Shown piece after piece: positions 40,875-52,154 of a stretch of 64,000 bases of DNA (position 1 is its first letter; every line of letters starts with the position of its first letter). The stretch is from NCBI GenBank assembly GCA_028285465.1, contig JANQPD010000030.1, positions 141,673 through 205,672 on the forward strand. The letters are read 5' to 3'. The notes under the pieces were generated by a model. The model saw nothing but the letters and a program-made list of their open reading frames with translations. It searched no databases and had not been told where the DNA came from. Both the position numbers and the translations under genes were made by a program. Source of the DNA: Owenweeksia sp. GTDB taxonomy: Bacteria > Bacteroidota > Bacteroidia > Flavobacteriales > Schleiferiaceae.

Positions 40875-42056
40875 TTAGGCCATACGTTCAATCACCATAG
40901 CAGATGCGCCTCCTCCCCCATTGCAAATACCGGCTGCACCATACTTTCCATCGTTTTGCTCTAAAACGTGGATCAAAGTGGTTAAAATACGTGCTCCGGA
41001 AGCGCCTAAGGGGTGGCCTATGGAAACCGCTCCTCCGTTTACATTGGTTTTAGAAGAATCAATGCCAAGTAACTTCATATTGGCCAGGCCTACTACTGAA
41101 AAAGCTTCGTTCAGCTCGTAGAAATCAATGTCCTCCTTGCTGAGTCCCGCTTTGCCAATGGCTATGGGCACCGCTTTGGCAGGAGCCGTAGTAAACCATT
41201 CGGGTTCATGCGCGGCATCGGCATAGGACACGATCTTAGCCAGGGGTTTTAATTCCAGTTCCTTGGCTTTTTCGGCACTCATAAGCACCATTGCCGCGGC
41301 TCCGTCATTCAGGTTACTGGCATTGGCTGCCGTAACGGTCCCTGCTTTGTCAAAAACAGGCCTAAGCTGCGCCATTTTTTCAAAATTTACCTTTTTATAG
41401 TCTTCGTCTTCGCTAATTACCAGGGGCTCTCCTTTGCGTTGGGGCACTTCTACCGGCACTACTTCGGCTTTAAAGCGCCCATTGGCCCAGGCATCTGCAC
41501 TGCGGGTATAACTATCCATAGCAAAAGCATCCTGCTCTTCACGACTGAACTCCATGTCTTTGGCACACAACTCTGCGCAGTTGCCCATGTGTACGTTGTT
41601 GTATACATCGGTTAGGCCATCCCGCAAAAGACCGTCAACCAGGGGCATATTGCCCAATTTTTGCCCGTTGCGGCCATTTGCCAAGTAATGCGGAACACTG
41701 CTCATGTTTTCCATACCTCCGGCAATCACTATATCGGCATCACCGCATTTTATAGCCTGGGCGCCTTGCATAATCGCCTTCAAGCCGGAAGAACACACTT
41801 TGTTTACCGTAGTACAGGGCACATCATTGGGTAAACCGGCCCCTTTGGCGGCCTGCCGGGCCGGGGCCTGCCCGTTGTTGGCCTGCAATACATTGCCCAT
41901 CAGTACCTCTTGTACTTTTCCGGGCTCCAATCCTATGCGTTCCAAAGCTTCTTTAATGGCAATGGCTCCCAACTGGGTAGCCGGTATACTGGAAAGTGCT
42001 CCGCCAAAAGAGCCTATAGGGGTTCTTACGGCTGAAACAATGACTACTTCTTTCAT
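40875..42056 (-). CDS. Acetyl-CoA C-acyltransferase (thiolase)
   Basis: TTVNKVCSSGLKAIMQGAQAI, NVNGGAVSIGHPLGASGARIL, GICNGGGGASAMVIER. Confidence 0.96.
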   Translation of the reverse strand: MKEVVIVSAVRTPIGSFGGALSSIPATQLGAIAIKEALERIGLEPGKVQEVLMGNVLQANNGQAPARQAAKGAGLPNDVPCTTVNKVCSSGLKAIMQGAQAIKCGDADIVIAGGMENMSSVPHYLANGRNGQKLGNMPLVDGLLRDGLTDVYNNVHMGNCAELCAKDMEFSREEQDAFAMDSYTRSADAWANGRFKAEVVPVEVPQRKGEPLVISEDEDYKKVNFEKMAQLRPVFDKAGTVTAANASNLNDGAAAMVLMSAEKAKELELKPLAKIVSYADAAHEPEWFTTAPAKAVPIAIGKAGLSKEDIDFYELNEAFSVVGLANMKLLGIDSSKTNVNGGAVSIGHPLGASGARILTTLIHVLEQNDGKYGAAGICNGGGGASAMVIERMA

Positions 42057-42164
42057 AGAAAACTCGCTTAATTTTTGAGAGATAGAGCCGCGAAAGTACA
42101 GAAAATATAGCCGAATTTGTACGTGCTCTACTTATGGTTACTTTTGGTTCATCGATGAACGTCT

Positions 42165-44249
42165 ATGAATAAATTGCTCCTCTTCCTGCAAAACAAGCAG
42201 TTGCAGATCGCCTCGGTGTTCATGTTGGTGGTATCCATTGCTTTTGTGGTGTATTTGTACCCGCGGGAAGCTAAGTTTAAGTATGAGTTTACCAAGGGAA
42301 AACCGTGGCTTTACGAAGACCTGGTAGCCCGCTTTGATTTTCCTATTCTCAAAACAGAAAGTGAGCTTAAAGAGGAAAAGCGCGCCTTATTGGAAAACCG
42401 TACCCTTTTCCTGGTGAAACGCAATGACGTAGAAGAGCAAAACATTCAGAGCTTCCAATCCCAGCTAAAAAGCAATTGGCTGGAGTGGGAACAGGACACA
42501 CTGCCCCCGGCTTTGCAGGGTCTTAACCTGGAAGGGCTTCAAAAAACGGGGAGTAAAATACTCCGGCAGCTCTATAAACAGGGCATCTTAAAACCTTTTG
42601 AACTAGGCGAAGAGGGAGTATACGGAGATGTAATGCTCAATGAAGGCAACATCAGCAAGCCCGTTGGCCTGAGTAATTTTTTGAGCATTAACGAAGCAGG
42701 TAAGTTGTTGATGGAAAGAATTGAGGAGCATCCCAGGCGGGAAGCCCTTTCCAACATCAAGAGTTTGTTGATCAACAACCTGGGGTACAACGTCTTTTAC
42801 AATCCCACCCTAACCGAAAAATACTTTAAGGAAGAGCTCAACAACATTTTGCCCGTGAAGAGCATGGTGCAACGCGGAGAGCTCATCATCATTAAAGGTT
42901 CTTTGGTGGATGACGAAAAATACGCCAAGCTGGACTCCCTGCGGCAAACCTATTCCGGCCCATTAAAAAACCGGGCACGCCTTTGGTTTATCCTGCTGGG
43001 GCAGATCCTTATTGTAACTGTACTGTACATGGCCTTGTTGTTTTTCCTTTTGCAATACCGCAGGCAGATCATGGAGGATATATCCAAGCTTACCTTCATC
43101 CTGCTGAATATTGCCCTTATCGTACTTATGGGAAAATTTACCTTATCCTTTGGCCTTGAGTATATGTACCTGGCTCCCTTCCCCATTTTGCCCATCATCC
43201 TGCGCAGCTTTTTTGATACGCGCCTGGCCCTGTTCGTACACATGATCGCCATTATGCTGGTGGGCTTTTTTGTGCCCAACAGTTTCGAGTTTATCTACCT
43301 GCAGTTTGTGGCAGGCACCTTTGCCATTATCCTGGTAAATAACCTGTACAAACGCAGCCAGCTTTTCTTTACCGCCTCTAAGATCATTGCCATTTATTGC
43401 GTGAGTTACCTGAGTCTCGCGCTGATCCAGGAAGGTACCTTTGAGCAAATAGAGTGGGAAAACCTGGGGTATTTTGTGGGCAATGGCTTCCTGACCCTCG
43501 TCTCTTTTCCCCTTATTTATTTCCAGGAAAAGCTCTTTGGCTTTGTTTCCGACATTTCCCTTCTCGAACTCAGCGATACCAATAATCCGCTTTTACGGGA
43601 AATGGCGCAAAAGGCACCCGGTACTTTTCAACATTCGCTTCAGGTCGCTAATCTTGCCGAAGCCGCCATTCTAAAAATTGAGGGAAATGCCTTATTGGTG
43701 CGTACCGGGGCCCTGTATCACGATATTGGGAAAACAACGCACCCTATGTACTTTATTGAAAATCAGCACACCGGCCTTAACCCGCACGATGAGCTGAGCT
43801 TTGAGGAAAGCGCCCAAATGATCATCGGGCACGTGAAGGAAGGCATTAAAATGGCGAAGAAGCATAACCTTCCCGACCTTTTGGTGGATTTTATTCGCAC
43901 ACACCACGGCACGTCTACGGTGATGTACTTTTACAGGCAGTTTATCAAGAATTTTCCCGAAGAAGAGGTAGACCTGGAAAAGTTTACCTATCCCGGGCCG
44001 AAACCCTTTAGCAAAGAAACAGCCGCATTGATGATGGCAGACAGCGTGGAAGCCGCCAGCCGCAGCCTGTCCAAACCCGATGCCCAGTCTATCGACAAAC
44101 TGGTCGAAAACATCATTGACCACCAAATGGAAAGCGGCCAGTTTGAAAATGCCGCCATCACCCTAAAAGAAATAAAGGAGATCAAAAAGATCTTTAAAAA
44201 GATGCTGATGAACATCTACCATGTGCGCATACAGTATCCCGATCAATAA
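42165..44249 (+). CDS. 7TMR-HD family membrane HD phosphohydrolase (PgpH-like)
   Basis: N-terminal extracytoplasmic 7TMR-HDED-like region, multi-TM segment, HD motif LVRTGALYHDIGKTTHPMYF. Confidence 0.92.
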   Translation: MNKLLLFLQNKQLQIASVFMLVVSIAFVVYLYPREAKFKYEFTKGKPWLYEDLVARFDFPILKTESELKEEKRALLENRTLFLVKRNDVEEQNIQSFQSQLKSNWLEWEQDTLPPALQGLNLEGLQKTGSKILRQLYKQGILKPFELGEEGVYGDVMLNEGNISKPVGLSNFLSINEAGKLLMERIEEHPRREALSNIKSLLINNLGYNVFYNPTLTEKYFKEELNNILPVKSMVQRGELIIIKGSLVDDEKYAKLDSLRQTYSGPLKNRARLWFILLGQILIVTVLYMALLFFLLQYRRQIMEDISKLTFILLNIALIVLMGKFTLSFGLEYMYLAPFPILPIILRSFFDTRLALFVHMIAIMLVGFFVPNSFEFIYLQFVAGTFAIILVNNLYKRSQLFFTASKIIAIYCVSYLSLALIQEGTFEQIEWENLGYFVGNGFLTLVSFPLIYFQEKLFGFVSDISLLELSDTNNPLLREMAQKAPGTFQHSLQVANLAEAAILKIEGNALLVRTGALYHDIGKTTHPMYFIENQHTGLNPHDELSFEESAQMIIGHVKEGIKMAKKHNLPDLLVDFIRTHHGTSTVMYFYRQFIKNFPEEEVDLEKFTYPGPKPFSKETAALMMADSVEAASRSLSKPDAQSIDKLVENIIDHQMESGQFENAAITLKEIKEIKKIFKKMLMNIYHVRIQYPDQ

Positions 44250-44268
44250 CATTTAACCTTTTCACAAG

Positions 44269-44802
44269 ATGAACAACCACCCCTGGCACAACGTAAGCAT
44301 CGGCCAAAATGCCCCCGAAGTGGTAAACGGCATTATAGAGATCCCTAAAAACTGCCGGGCGAAGTATGAACTTGACAAAGAATCCGGCCTGTTGATGATG
44401 GACCGCGTGCTTTATTCCTCTATCAACTACCCGCACAATTACGGGTTTATTCCCAAAACCTATTGTGATGACGATGATCCCCTGGATATTTTGGTGCTTT
44501 CGCAAATAGAAGTAGTGCCCATGTGCCTCATAAAAGCCAAGGTAATTGGCGTAATGCGCATGCTGGACAGTGGCGAAAAAGACGACAAGATCATTGCCGT
44601 AGCCGCCAATGACATGAGCGTAAACCACTTCAAAGACATCTCCGAGCTGCCCCCCCACAGCATAAAAGAGCTCCGTAGCTTTTTTGAAGATTACAAAAAA
44701 CTGGAAGAAAAGAGCGTGGTAGTAGAGGAATTCCAGGGAAGAGAAGTAGCCTTAGAGGTAATTGAACAGGCGATAACCGATTATCACAAGAAATTCCGGT
44801 AA
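44269..44802 (+). CDS. ppa: Inorganic pyrophosphatase (family I)
   Basis: [45 protein letters not shown]. Confidence 0.96.
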   Translation: MNNHPWHNVSIGQNAPEVVNGIIEIPKNCRAKYELDKESGLLMMDRVLYSSINYPHNYGFIPKTYCDDDDPLDILVLSQIEVVPMCLIKAKVIGVMRMLDSGEKDDKIIAVAANDMSVNHFKDISELPPHSIKELRSFFEDYKKLEEKSVVVEEFQGREVALEVIEQAITDYHKKFR

Positions 44803-44803
44803 C

Positions 44804-44826
44804 ACCGCCCTTGGCTGGCGGTTTTA
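44804..44826 (+). terminator. Rho-independent terminator
   Basis: ACCGCC-CTTGGCT-GGCGGTTTT. Confidence 0.75.
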
Positions 44827-44919
44827 GAAAAATTCAATAATCCGAAGCAGCTTACTGGGAAAAACCAATTTACCCTGCCCGGGTGCCTTTAGTATTTTGG
44901 TCTTCTAAAGCTGCTACTC

Positions 44920-47109
44920 ATGCCCAGGCATTTTATTTGGTACATGCTCTTTTGCGGACTGCTGCCCTTTTCGGGAAAAGCAGCGCATTTGGTAGGAGGC
45001 GAGATCAGTTATACCTGCCTGGGCAATCACAATTACGAAGTAACCCTGACCATTTACCGGGATTGCTTTTCTAGCGGAGCACCTTTTGACAACCCGGCGG
45101 TTTTAACCGTTTATGAAGGTACGGGAAATGTATTTCTCAATACCGGGGTACCAAGGGTCGCCCAATCCAGGTTACCCCTGATCCCGCCCAATAGCTGCAC
45201 TACCTTTCCAGCTAATGTGTGTACGGAAAAGGCCATTTACCAGACCATCGTGCACCTGCCGCCCAACAGCAGTGGCTATACCCTTACCCATCAACGTTGT
45301 TGCCGGAACAATTCCATCAGCAATATTGCTACCCCTGACCATTGGGGAAATACCTATACCATTTCTGTACCTCCAAATGACACCAGCTGCAACAGCAGCC
45401 CCAGTTTCAATGTTGACCCGCCGGTAGTACTGTGCCTTAATCAAATGATCAACCTCGACCTAAGCGCTACCGAACCTGAGGGAGATAGTGTACACTATAG
45501 CCTCTGCGGGATCATGCACGGTGGTGGACGAGTATCCGGTACCGGGTTCAACAGTACAGCCCCAAGCCCTGCAGCTCCCCCTCCCTATAGCCTCATCAAT
45601 TTTATTCCACCGCTCAACGCACAATACCCGATACCGGCTAGTCCGGCTTTTAGTATAGACCCACATACGGGAATATTGAGCGGGAGACCTACCCAGGTAG
45701 GACAGTATGTATTTGCCATTTGCGTGGAAGAGTACCGGAACGGTATTTTGCTCAGTACGTTAAGACGTGATTTTCAATTCAATATTTCCGGAAATTGCTT
45801 GGTTACACTGAGTTTTATAGAAGAACAAGCGGAAAACCCGTCAAATATTTGCTCCGGAAAAACCGTACACTTTAAAGAACGCTGTCTCAATACTTCCTCT
45901 TACTACTGGGATTTTGGCGTAGCCGGTATGCTTTCCGATACCAGCCGTGCACAAAACCCGGTGTATACCTACCCGGATACAGGAAGTTTTACTGTAATGC
46001 TGGTGGCCAACCCGCGAACGGCCTGTGCGGATACCTCTTACGAAGTATATGTAGTGAGAGAACCCGGAAACGTTTCTTTTACCCATACCGGGGCGCTTTG
46101 TTTTGCCAGGCATGCGCTGGATTTTTACCCTTCCGGCCCTTTTAGCCACAACGCCCGGTATACGTGGACCTTTGGAGGAAATACGGTGGGGGCAAACAAC
46201 AGCAATGACATGGAACCAAAGCAAGTACGGTGGAATACTCCCGGTACTTATTGGGTTACGCTTACGGCAGAAGAAGACGGCTGTTTTTCCGCTTATTCCG
46301 ATAGCATTAGCATTTACCCCGATCCTGAATTGAGGCACAAAGCGCCAATAGTAAGCGGTTGCACACCACTTAGTGTGCAATTCAGGGACAGCAGCCTTAC
46401 CCACGGTCAACCCCACTTGCATACCTGGGATTTCGGAGATCAACATACTTCCAGTAGTGCTTCCCCCAATCATGTGTATACCTCCCCCGGGCTCTATACG
46501 GTTAGTCACCGCCTGATCACCTTAGGTGGTTGCCAGGACACACTTTTTGAAGAATTCCCGCTTTACATTGAGGTGTGGCCGGTACCCAAGGGACATCTGC
46601 AAGTTACCCCTCGCGTAACCAGCATTTTTGAGCCCTTTATAAGCATTATGGATACTTCCGAGCAATTGCGAACCGAAACCTACGTGCCCACAAGGGGGAT
46701 CTTAACGGATCTTGACTCTGTGGGAATCGCAGTAAAAGACACAGGTTTGTTTAAGGTAACCCATATCACGTACAACGGCTACGGTTGCAGCGATACCCTG
46801 GTAATGGATTTCAGGATTAAGGCGCCCTTGAAATTTTACATCCCCAACGCATTTACACCAAATGGTGACGGGCTTAACGATGTCTTTCAGGTTTCTGTAC
46901 TGGGTATCAAACAGTATCTGTTACAGATCTTCGACCGTTGGGGTAAAAGGATCTTTGAAAGCAACCACCCAAGTTACAGTTGGAATGGAAGAATAATGAA
47001 CCAGGGAAAAGCATCGCCTATCGGTTATTATACATACTTGATCCGGGTAGTTGATGAAGAAAGCGGTATGGAGCACCTGAAGCAAGGTACATTAACGCTA
47101 TTGCGTTGA
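44920..47109 (+). CDS. PKD-domain protein with gliding-motility-associated C-terminal domain (paralog 1)
   Basis: PKD YYWDFGVAG..., C-terminal FYIPNAFTPNGDGLNDVFQVSVLGIKQYLLQIFDRWGKRIFES...YYTYLIRVVD. Confidence 0.92.
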   Translation: MPRHFIWYMLFCGLLPFSGKAAHLVGGEISYTCLGNHNYEVTLTIYRDCFSSGAPFDNPAVLTVYEGTGNVFLNTGVPRVAQSRLPLIPPNSCTTFPANVCTEKAIYQTIVHLPPNSSGYTLTHQRCCRNNSISNIATPDHWGNTYTISVPPNDTSCNSSPSFNVDPPVVLCLNQMINLDLSATEPEGDSVHYSLCGIMHGGGRVSGTGFNSTAPSPAAPPPYSLINFIPPLNAQYPIPASPAFSIDPHTGILSGRPTQVGQYVFAICVEEYRNGILLSTLRRDFQFNISGNCLVTLSFIEEQAENPSNICSGKTVHFKERCLNTSSYYWDFGVAGMLSDTSRAQNPVYTYPDTGSFTVMLVANPRTACADTSYEVYVVREPGNVSFTHTGALCFARHALDFYPSGPFSHNARYTWTFGGNTVGANNSNDMEPKQVRWNTPGTYWVTLTAEEDGCFSAYSDSISIYPDPELRHKAPIVSGCTPLSVQFRDSSLTHGQPHLHTWDFGDQHTSSSASPNHVYTSPGLYTVSHRLITLGGCQDTLFEEFPLYIEVWPVPKGHLQVTPRVTSIFEPFISIMDTSEQLRTETYVPTRGILTDLDSVGIAVKDTGLFKVTHITYNGYGCSDTLVMDFRIKAPLKFYIPNAFTPNGDGLNDVFQVSVLGIKQYLLQIFDRWGKRIFESNHPSYSWNGRIMNQGKASPIGYYTYLIRVVDEESGMEHLKQGTLTLLR

Positions 47110-47194
47110 AGCAACTGATAAAAAAGGATCAAAAGGCCGTTTACTCAAAAGAGGCTACCCCTCATCATTAAATACATTTTGGCCGCAACGCTTT

Positions 47195-49414
47195 TTGTAC
47201 TTTAGTAGCACCAATGCAGGCAAAGTGGTGAAACGGCTACTCTTTTTACTTTTCTTTCTATTCGTGGGCGGCTCCCACCTTGATGCAGCACATCTCGTAG
47301 GTGGTGAGATCAGCTACCGTTGCATAGGGAATCACAATTATGAGATCAGCCTTACCATTTACCGCGACTGTCTGTCGCAAGGGGCTCCTTTTGATTCTGC
47401 GGCTTCCATCACCATATACACGGCTAATAATACCCTGCTGGCGAATCTTGAACCCGTGCCCTTAAGCCAGAACAATTTGCCGATAATAGCCCCCAACAAT
47501 TGTACTACGCTTCCCAATAATGTATGTACGGAAAAAGCCATATACCGTACTACCATCAACCTCCCACCCGTTCCGGGAGGCTATATCCTCACACATCAAC
47601 GTTGCTGCCGCAACCAGACGATCAGCAATATACCCAGCCCGGACAATTGGGGCAACACCTATTCTATTGCCATTCCTTCTAATGATGTGGCCTGTAACAG
47701 CAGCCCCCGCTTTAATGCCGATCCTCCCGTAGTACTTTGCCTGAACCAAAGCATAAGCCTTGACTTAAGCGCACATGAAGACGATGGAGACAGTTTGTAT
47801 TACAGCTTGTGTTACCCCCTGCATGGCGGGGGCAGAGACCAGACGGGAGGTACGGGTTTCAACTCTCCCAGACCGAGCCCGGCCGCCCCGCCCCCGTATG
47901 CCGAGGTACCTTTTATGGGGGTTTTCTCACCTGTATTCCCTATGCCTGCCTCTCCTCCCCTTAACCTGAATGCCCGTAACGGCCGCCTTACAGGGAGGCC
48001 CACCCAGGTGGGGCAATATGTATTTGCCGTTTGTGTAGAAGAGTACCGGAATGGAGTTTTGTTGAGCACCTTAAGGCGGGATTTTCAATTCAACATTTCA
48101 GGAAGCTGCCGGGCGATCATAAGCCGCATTGAGGCACAGGTAAATAGCTCCCGGGATCCTTGCGCCGGTAAAACGGTGCATTTTGAAGAAGACTGCATCA
48201 ACGCCAGCACCTATTACTGGGATTTTGGCGACCCGCTCAGCACTACAGACGTTAGCACGGACCCCAATCCCATCTACACTTATACCAATGCCGGAAGTTA
48301 CACGGTTATGCTGGTAGCGGACCCCAATACCAGTTGTGCCGATACCTCTTATGAGGTGTTTACCGCGCAGGACCCGATCTCTGCGCAGTTTACCTTAGGT
48401 GGTGATTTTTGCTTCGATACCCATTCGGTTAGCTTTGAAGCATTTGGAAATTTCAGCAGTCAGGCCGCTTTTAGCTGGGATTTCGGGGGAAATGTAAGCC
48501 AAGGAAATGCAAGCGTTCAAAATCCAAGGAATGTACGCTGGGGTGCATTGGGTGCTTATTTGGTGAGGCTTACCGTGAGCGATGCAGGTTGCGAATCGAT
48601 TTATGAAGACAGTGTATACATATACCCGGCTCCCATTCTGAAACATTATGTTCCGGATGAAGAGGCGTGCGCCCGCTCGAGTGTTTCTTTTACCGACAGC
48701 AGTGAGGCCTATGGCCAGGTGCTGCACAAATGGGATTTTGGCGATGGCAACACTTCTTCTCTCGCCTCTCCCTCGCATCAATACACCCAGGCAGGGGTGT
48801 ATAGCATACGTCATACGCTTATTACCCTACAAGGGTGTACGGATACGTTAAGTGAATTTTTCCCGCAGATGATCCGTATAAACCCTGTTCCGGAAGGAGA
48901 GCTATCCCTGAAGCCTAGCCTGGTGAGTGTTTTTGAACCTTTTATTACGGTAAAGGACAGTTCTGAACAAGTCCGCACCGAAACGTTTATTCCCGGAAAG
49001 GGCATGGTAGCAGATCTTGATGAGCTTACCTTTAAAGGCAACGATACCGGGAACTTTAAAGTTACACACATTACCTACAATGCATTCGGCTGTACGGATA
49101 CCCTGGAGCTGTTCTACCGTGTTGTGGCCCCACTTAATTTTTATGTTCCCAATGCTTTTACCCCTAATGCGGACGGGCTAAACGAAACCTTTAAAGTATC
49201 CGTAACCGGCATCAGGCAATATGCCATACAGATATACGACCGCTGGGGAGGCCTTGTCTTTGAAAGCACCGATCAAGAGTACAGTTGGAACGGACGAATA
49301 ATGAACCATGGAGCACCTGCACCCCTCGGTTACTACACTTATTTAATTGAGGTTACGGAAAACGAAACGCGCTTAACCCATCGCAAACGGGGCACTATTG
49401 CGCTGCTGCGCTGA
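47195..49414 (+). CDS. PKD-domain protein with gliding-motility-associated C-terminal domain (paralog 2)
   Basis: Collinear with 44920..47109; AAHLVGGEISYRCIGNHNYEISLTIYRDC...FYVPNAFTPNADGLNETFKVSVTGIRQYAIQIYDRWGG. Confidence 0.92.
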   Translation: MYFSSTNAGKVVKRLLFLLFFLFVGGSHLDAAHLVGGEISYRCIGNHNYEISLTIYRDCLSQGAPFDSAASITIYTANNTLLANLEPVPLSQNNLPIIAPNNCTTLPNNVCTEKAIYRTTINLPPVPGGYILTHQRCCRNQTISNIPSPDNWGNTYSIAIPSNDVACNSSPRFNADPPVVLCLNQSISLDLSAHEDDGDSLYYSLCYPLHGGGRDQTGGTGFNSPRPSPAAPPPYAEVPFMGVFSPVFPMPASPPLNLNARNGRLTGRPTQVGQYVFAVCVEEYRNGVLLSTLRRDFQFNISGSCRAIISRIEAQVNSSRDPCAGKTVHFEEDCINASTYYWDFGDPLSTTDVSTDPNPIYTYTNAGSYTVMLVADPNTSCADTSYEVFTAQDPISAQFTLGGDFCFDTHSVSFEAFGNFSSQAAFSWDFGGNVSQGNASVQNPRNVRWGALGAYLVRLTVSDAGCESIYEDSVYIYPAPILKHYVPDEEACARSSVSFTDSSEAYGQVLHKWDFGDGNTSSLASPSHQYTQAGVYSIRHTLITLQGCTDTLSEFFPQMIRINPVPEGELSLKPSLVSVFEPFITVKDSSEQVRTETFIPGKGMVADLDELTFKGNDTGNFKVTHITYNAFGCTDTLELFYRVVAPLNFYVPNAFTPNADGLNETFKVSVTGIRQYAIQIYDRWGGLVFESTDQEYSWNGRIMNHGAPAPLGYYTYLIEVTENETRLTHRKRGTIALLR

Positions 49415-49784
49415 AGTTTTTAGCCACCACTATAAAGCACAGGAGCCCTATGCCTACGCTCAACAAAACATTAAGTGCAAGCCAAAGAAAATCCCCGTTT
49501 TTATACAATTGCCAGTTTTCCATACTAAAAGTGGAAAAGGTGCTAAAGCCACCACAAAAACCCACCATCCAGAAAAGGGCCTGGTTTTGACTTAGCCCTT
49601 TTTGCTGCAAGCTCATCCCAACCAGCAAGGCCAATAAAAGAGAAGCTACCATATTGCTGGTGAAAGTAGCGAGCGGTAAAGAAAGGGGAAGCCTGAACCC
49701 GGCAAACAAACGGCTTAGGGCATAGCGTATTACACTGCCCAGGCCACCGCCCAAAAAAACATATATGAAAGGCAGGAGTTTCAT
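49395..49784 (-). CDS. crcB: CrcB fluoride channel
   Basis: GGGLGSVIRYALSRLF; WMVGFCGGFSTFSTFSMEN. Confidence 0.95.
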   Translation of the reverse strand: MKLLPFIYVFLGGGLGSVIRYALSRLFAGFRLPLSLPLATFTSNMVASLLLALLVGMSLQQKGLSQNQALFWMVGFCGGFSTFSTFSMENWQLYKNGDFLWLALNVLLSVGIGLLCFIVVAKNFSAAAQ

Positions 49785-50341
49785 CCGCGTTTCAATACCT
49801 GCCGGAACAAATAGTATACAATGTTGGCACAGGCCACACCCAACAAGGCGCCAGCGGCCACATCCAACGGGTAGTGTACCCCCAGGTAAATGCGGCTATA
49901 TCCCACCATACCCGCCCAAAAAAAGAGCAGCAGGCCATACGCTACGGAGTGTTTCTTCAAAACGAGGAAAATAAGTGTGGCCAGTCCAAAAGTGTTGGCT
50001 GCATGCGAAGACACAAAACCGTAGGCACCTCCGCAATGTCCTTTTACCAACCTGAGCTGGGAAAGCAATTCATCTACATGGCAGGGCCTTGGCCGTTCAA
50101 ATACTTCTTTAAACAACCATACACTACTCTTATCCGTGAGAAAAACGTTGATGATTAAAAAAAAGAGCATCCAGACAAATTGCTGCATAGGCAGCTTCTT
50201 ATACAAGAGGTATGCAATCAACGCGTAGAGCGGTATCCATATGGATACGCCTGATACCTGCAGCCAAAACCAATCCCAGCTTTCAGTGCCCAACTGGTTC
50301 AGGTAAAGAAAAAGCGTGCTGTCCCACTCAGGCCATTTCAT
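49781..50341 (-). CDS. PAP2 family phosphatase
   Basis: [45 protein letters not shown]. Confidence 0.93.
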   Translation of the reverse strand: MKWPEWDSTLFLYLNQLGTESWDWFWLQVSGVSIWIPLYALIAYLLYKKLPMQQFVWMLFFLIINVFLTDKSSVWLFKEVFERPRPCHVDELLSQLRLVKGHCGGAYGFVSSHAANTFGLATLIFLVLKKHSVAYGLLLFFWAGMVGYSRIYLGVHYPLDVAAGALLGVACANIVYYLFRQVLKRG

Positions 50342-51347
50342 CCTCTTCTTTGTTTAGTGTTTCCCAAACAAGGTCTTTAAGCGCGGTAAGACCCTTTCCC
50401 GCTACGGAAGAGATAAACAAATGCTTAAGTCCCCTGGGCAGGGTTTTATCCAGTTCCGCCTGCATTTCTCTTTCCAGTTCTTCATCCAGCATGTCGCTTT
50501 TAGAAATAGCCAGTATGCGCTCTTTGTCCAGCAACTCGGGATTATAGGCCTTCAACTCATTCAGCAAAATATCGTATTCCTTTCGGATGTCCTCCGCTTC
50601 GGCCGGTACTAAAAACAACAGGATGGAGTTGCGCTCAATGTGTCGCAGGAAGCGGTAACCCAGGCCTTTTCCTTCGCTGGCGCCTTCAATAATCCCCGGA
50701 ATATCTGCCATTACAAAAGAGCGGTAATCCCGGTACGACACAATGCCCAGGTTCGGTACAAGGGTGGTGAAGGGATAATCTGCAATTTCCGGCTTGGCTG
50801 CGGAAAGCACGGATAATAAGGTGGACTTACCGGCATTGGGAAAGCCTACTAGTCCTACATCGGCCAGCACTTTCAGTTCCAGGATCACCCACCCCTCTTC
50901 TCCGGGTTCTCCGGGTTGGGCAAAACGGGGGGTCTGGAAAGTAGACGACTTAAAGTGGGTGTTGCCAAGGCCGCCTCGTCCCCCCTGGCGCAAAATTTTT
51001 TCCTCCCCGTTTTCGGTAATCTCGAAGAGTATCTCGTTGGTTTCCTCATCGCGCGCTACTGTCCCCAGGGGCACTTCGATAATCTCATCGGTGCCCTGGG
51101 CTCCCGTACTCTGGCTTTGTCCACCGTTGCCGCCTTGTGCCGCCTTGATGTGTTTGCGGTATTTGAGGTGCAATAAGGTCCAGTAGTTGCTGTTGCCTCG
51201 TAAAATCACATGACCGCCCCGGCCGCCATCTCCTCCGTCCGGTCCCCCTTTTGAGGTCATACGGTCGCGGTGCAGGTGTGTAGACCCGGCTCCTCCCTTA
51301 CCCGACTTGCAGTAAATTTTTACGTAATCAACAAAGTTGCTGTTCAT
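50328..51347 (-). CDS. obg: Obg family GTPase
   Basis: N-terminal Gly-rich Obg fold; [55 protein letters not shown]. Confidence 0.97.
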   Translation of the reverse strand: MNSNFVDYVKIYCKSGKGGAGSTHLHRDRMTSKGGPDGGDGGRGGHVILRGNSNYWTLLHLKYRKHIKAAQGGNGGQSQSTGAQGTDEIIEVPLGTVARDEETNEILFEITENGEEKILRQGGRGGLGNTHFKSSTFQTPRFAQPGEPGEEGWVILELKVLADVGLVGFPNAGKSTLLSVLSAAKPEIADYPFTTLVPNLGIVSYRDYRSFVMADIPGIIEGASEGKGLGYRFLRHIERNSILLFLVPAEAEDIRKEYDILLNELKAYNPELLDKERILAISKSDMLDEELEREMQAELDKTLPRGLKHLFISSVAGKGLTALKDLVWETLNKEEDEMA

Positions 51348-51928
51348 CAGGCGTGTGCCTTTTCATCTATTTCTGCGCAAAGCCGGTCAAAAACCTCTTC
51401 TATGCTGCCCACGCCATTTACAGCGGTAAATTTTCCCTGTGCATTATAATAATCCGCCACTACAGCCGTATCGCGCTGGTACACCTGCAGCCGGTTTTTG
51501 ATCACTTCTTCGTTGGCATCATCAGGGCGGCCGCTGCTCTTGCCTCTCTCCAGCAGGCGGTTCACAAGTTCCCGCTCAGCCACTTCCAGGGCCAGCATAG
51601 TTGCAATAGAAGTATGGTGTTGTTCCAGGAGCGCATCCAGTGCTTCGGCTTGTGCGGTGGTGCGGGGAAACCCATCAAATATGAAGCCCCCGGCCTCCTT
51701 ATTGGCCGCCAGTTTGTTTTCGATCATCCCGATCACCACTTCATCCGGCACCAAAGAGCCCTGGTCCATCAGTGCCTTGGCCTTTACGCCCAAAGTGGTG
51801 CCCGCTTTTATTTCTGAACGGAGCAAGTCTCCCGTACTTAAATGCACCAGTTTGTATTGGGCTACTAATTTTTCGGATTGGGTACCCTTTCCTGCACCGG
51901 GAGGGCCAAAGAGAACTATATTCAGCAT
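51347..51928 (-). CDS. adk: Adenylate kinase
   Basis: [52 protein letters not shown]. Confidence 0.97.
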   Translation of the reverse strand: MLNIVLFGPPGAGKGTQSEKLVAQYKLVHLSTGDLLRSEIKAGTTLGVKAKALMDQGSLVPDEVVIGMIENKLAANKEAGGFIFDGFPRTTAQAEALDALLEQHHTSIATMLALEVAERELVNRLLERGKSSGRPDDANEEVIKNRLQVYQRDTAVVADYYNAQGKFTAVNGVGSIEEVFDRLCAEIDEKAHA

Positions 51929-52154
51929 ACATATTTTTTGTTAAGAAGTGTGGCGGCAAGACAGGTTTCATCCTATAGATCTTCACAAAAGGCAGGGGGT
52001 TTCTTCTTCTCCAAAAAACCCGCTTCCGGACTTTTTACAACCCACCCCTCTCCAAACTTCTTTTGTTACAAGAAGCGGCAAATTTAACAAATAAGAAATC
52101 CTCCTTCCCCACCTTTATTCACGATATTCATATTTTTGCCGCTCAATAATTCTT

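Noticed and set aside
45841-46509. 222-aa minus-strand ORF
   Set aside because: Antisense to PKD paralog 1; similar shadows occur in paralog 2.
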